Assembly (NCBI GenBank): GCA_031267635.1
Contig: JAIRYX010000198.1
Location: forward strand, 1 to 5,246
Origin: Planctomycetaceae bacterium
GTDB taxonomy: Bacteria > Planctomycetota > Planctomycetia > Pirellulales > Thermoguttaceae
Length of the DNA: 5,246 nt
Direction of reading: 5' to 3'
The notes under the pieces: generated by a model
What the model was told of the DNA's origin: nothing
What the model saw: only the letters and a program-made list of their open reading frames with translations
Database searches by the model: none
Shown here: one piece after another, positions 5,173-5,246 of the stretch
Numbering within the stretch: the first letter of the stretch is position 1
Layout: every line of letters begins with the position of its first letter
Made by a program: the position numbers and the translations under genes

Positions 5173-5246
5173 ATGAAAAAACTGCTTTTTTGTGTAGTTT
5201 ACGTAATTGTTTATTTTCAAATTATGGCTTGTACAGTTTTAAATCG
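5173..5246 (+). CDS. Start of an exported protein or lipoprotein, cut by window edge
   Basis: From ATG 5173 the reading is MKKLLFCVVYVIVYFQIMAC then TVLNR, open to the end of the window (24 full codons). Two Lys residues, a hydrophobic core and IMAC form a textbook lipoprotein signal with C20 as the lipidated residue. An alternative is a plain signal peptide followed by a mature N-terminal Cys-Thr, as in linear amide C-N hydrolases of the Ntn type, whose mature proteins often start near ACT. The 24 codons cannot decide. The gene is divergent from the sulfatase. No Shine-Dalgarno site is present. Confidence 0.65.
   Translation, partial: MKKLLFCVVYVIVYFQIMACTVLN

Noticed and set aside
1..5246. 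CRISPR array, tRNA, rRNA or riboswitch
   Set aside because: I saw no regularly spaced repeats, no tRNA-like TTCGA arm context and no conserved riboswitch core.

Overview
The window looks like an accessory region of a low-GC, Gram-negative bacterium. A Planctomycetes/PVC-type organism (or a neighbouring group rich in sulfatases) is my best guess. The guess rests on an exported CxASR-type sulfatase, a type VI secretion baseplate gene, an ISKra4-like insertion sequence and mostly absent Shine-Dalgarno sites. It is an inference, not a proof.

Left part (about 4-1537, + strand): an ISKra4-like insertion sequence. A short helical orfA and a DDE transposase orfB are joined by an A9 run that fits -1 frameshifting. 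Both proposed ends start with GGG. The left end lies almost at the window edge, so the left flank cannot be checked.

Middle (1538-3355, - strand genes): tssG, a type VI secretion baseplate subunit, stands without any other T6SS gene in view. Downstream of it lies a broken gene whose start resembles the DNase I / CdtB-type endonuclease/exonuclease/phosphatase (EEP) family (TWN-x-QG and QESG motifs). That gene is frameshifted near 1680 and cut at 1537/1538 by the insertion sequence. A 323-bp non-coding element (1925-2247) with 14-bp terminal inverted repeats and a perfect 9-bp target duplication has inserted between tssG and the nuclease-like gene. Removing it leaves only 27 bp between the two genes, so they were probably one transcription unit. 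A second short inverted-repeat element (3262-3355) sits 11 bp upstream of tssG, where tssF would commonly be expected.

Right part (3356-5246): an AT-rich spacer with degenerate repeats, then a complete secreted sulfatase (- strand). A divergent intergenic region follows, and then the first 24 codons of a + strand exported protein that runs off the window.

Taken together, three mobile or repetitive elements have broken up a T6SS locus and a candidate nuclease effector gene. The sulfatase and the exported-protein start look like an unrelated, intact neighbourhood.
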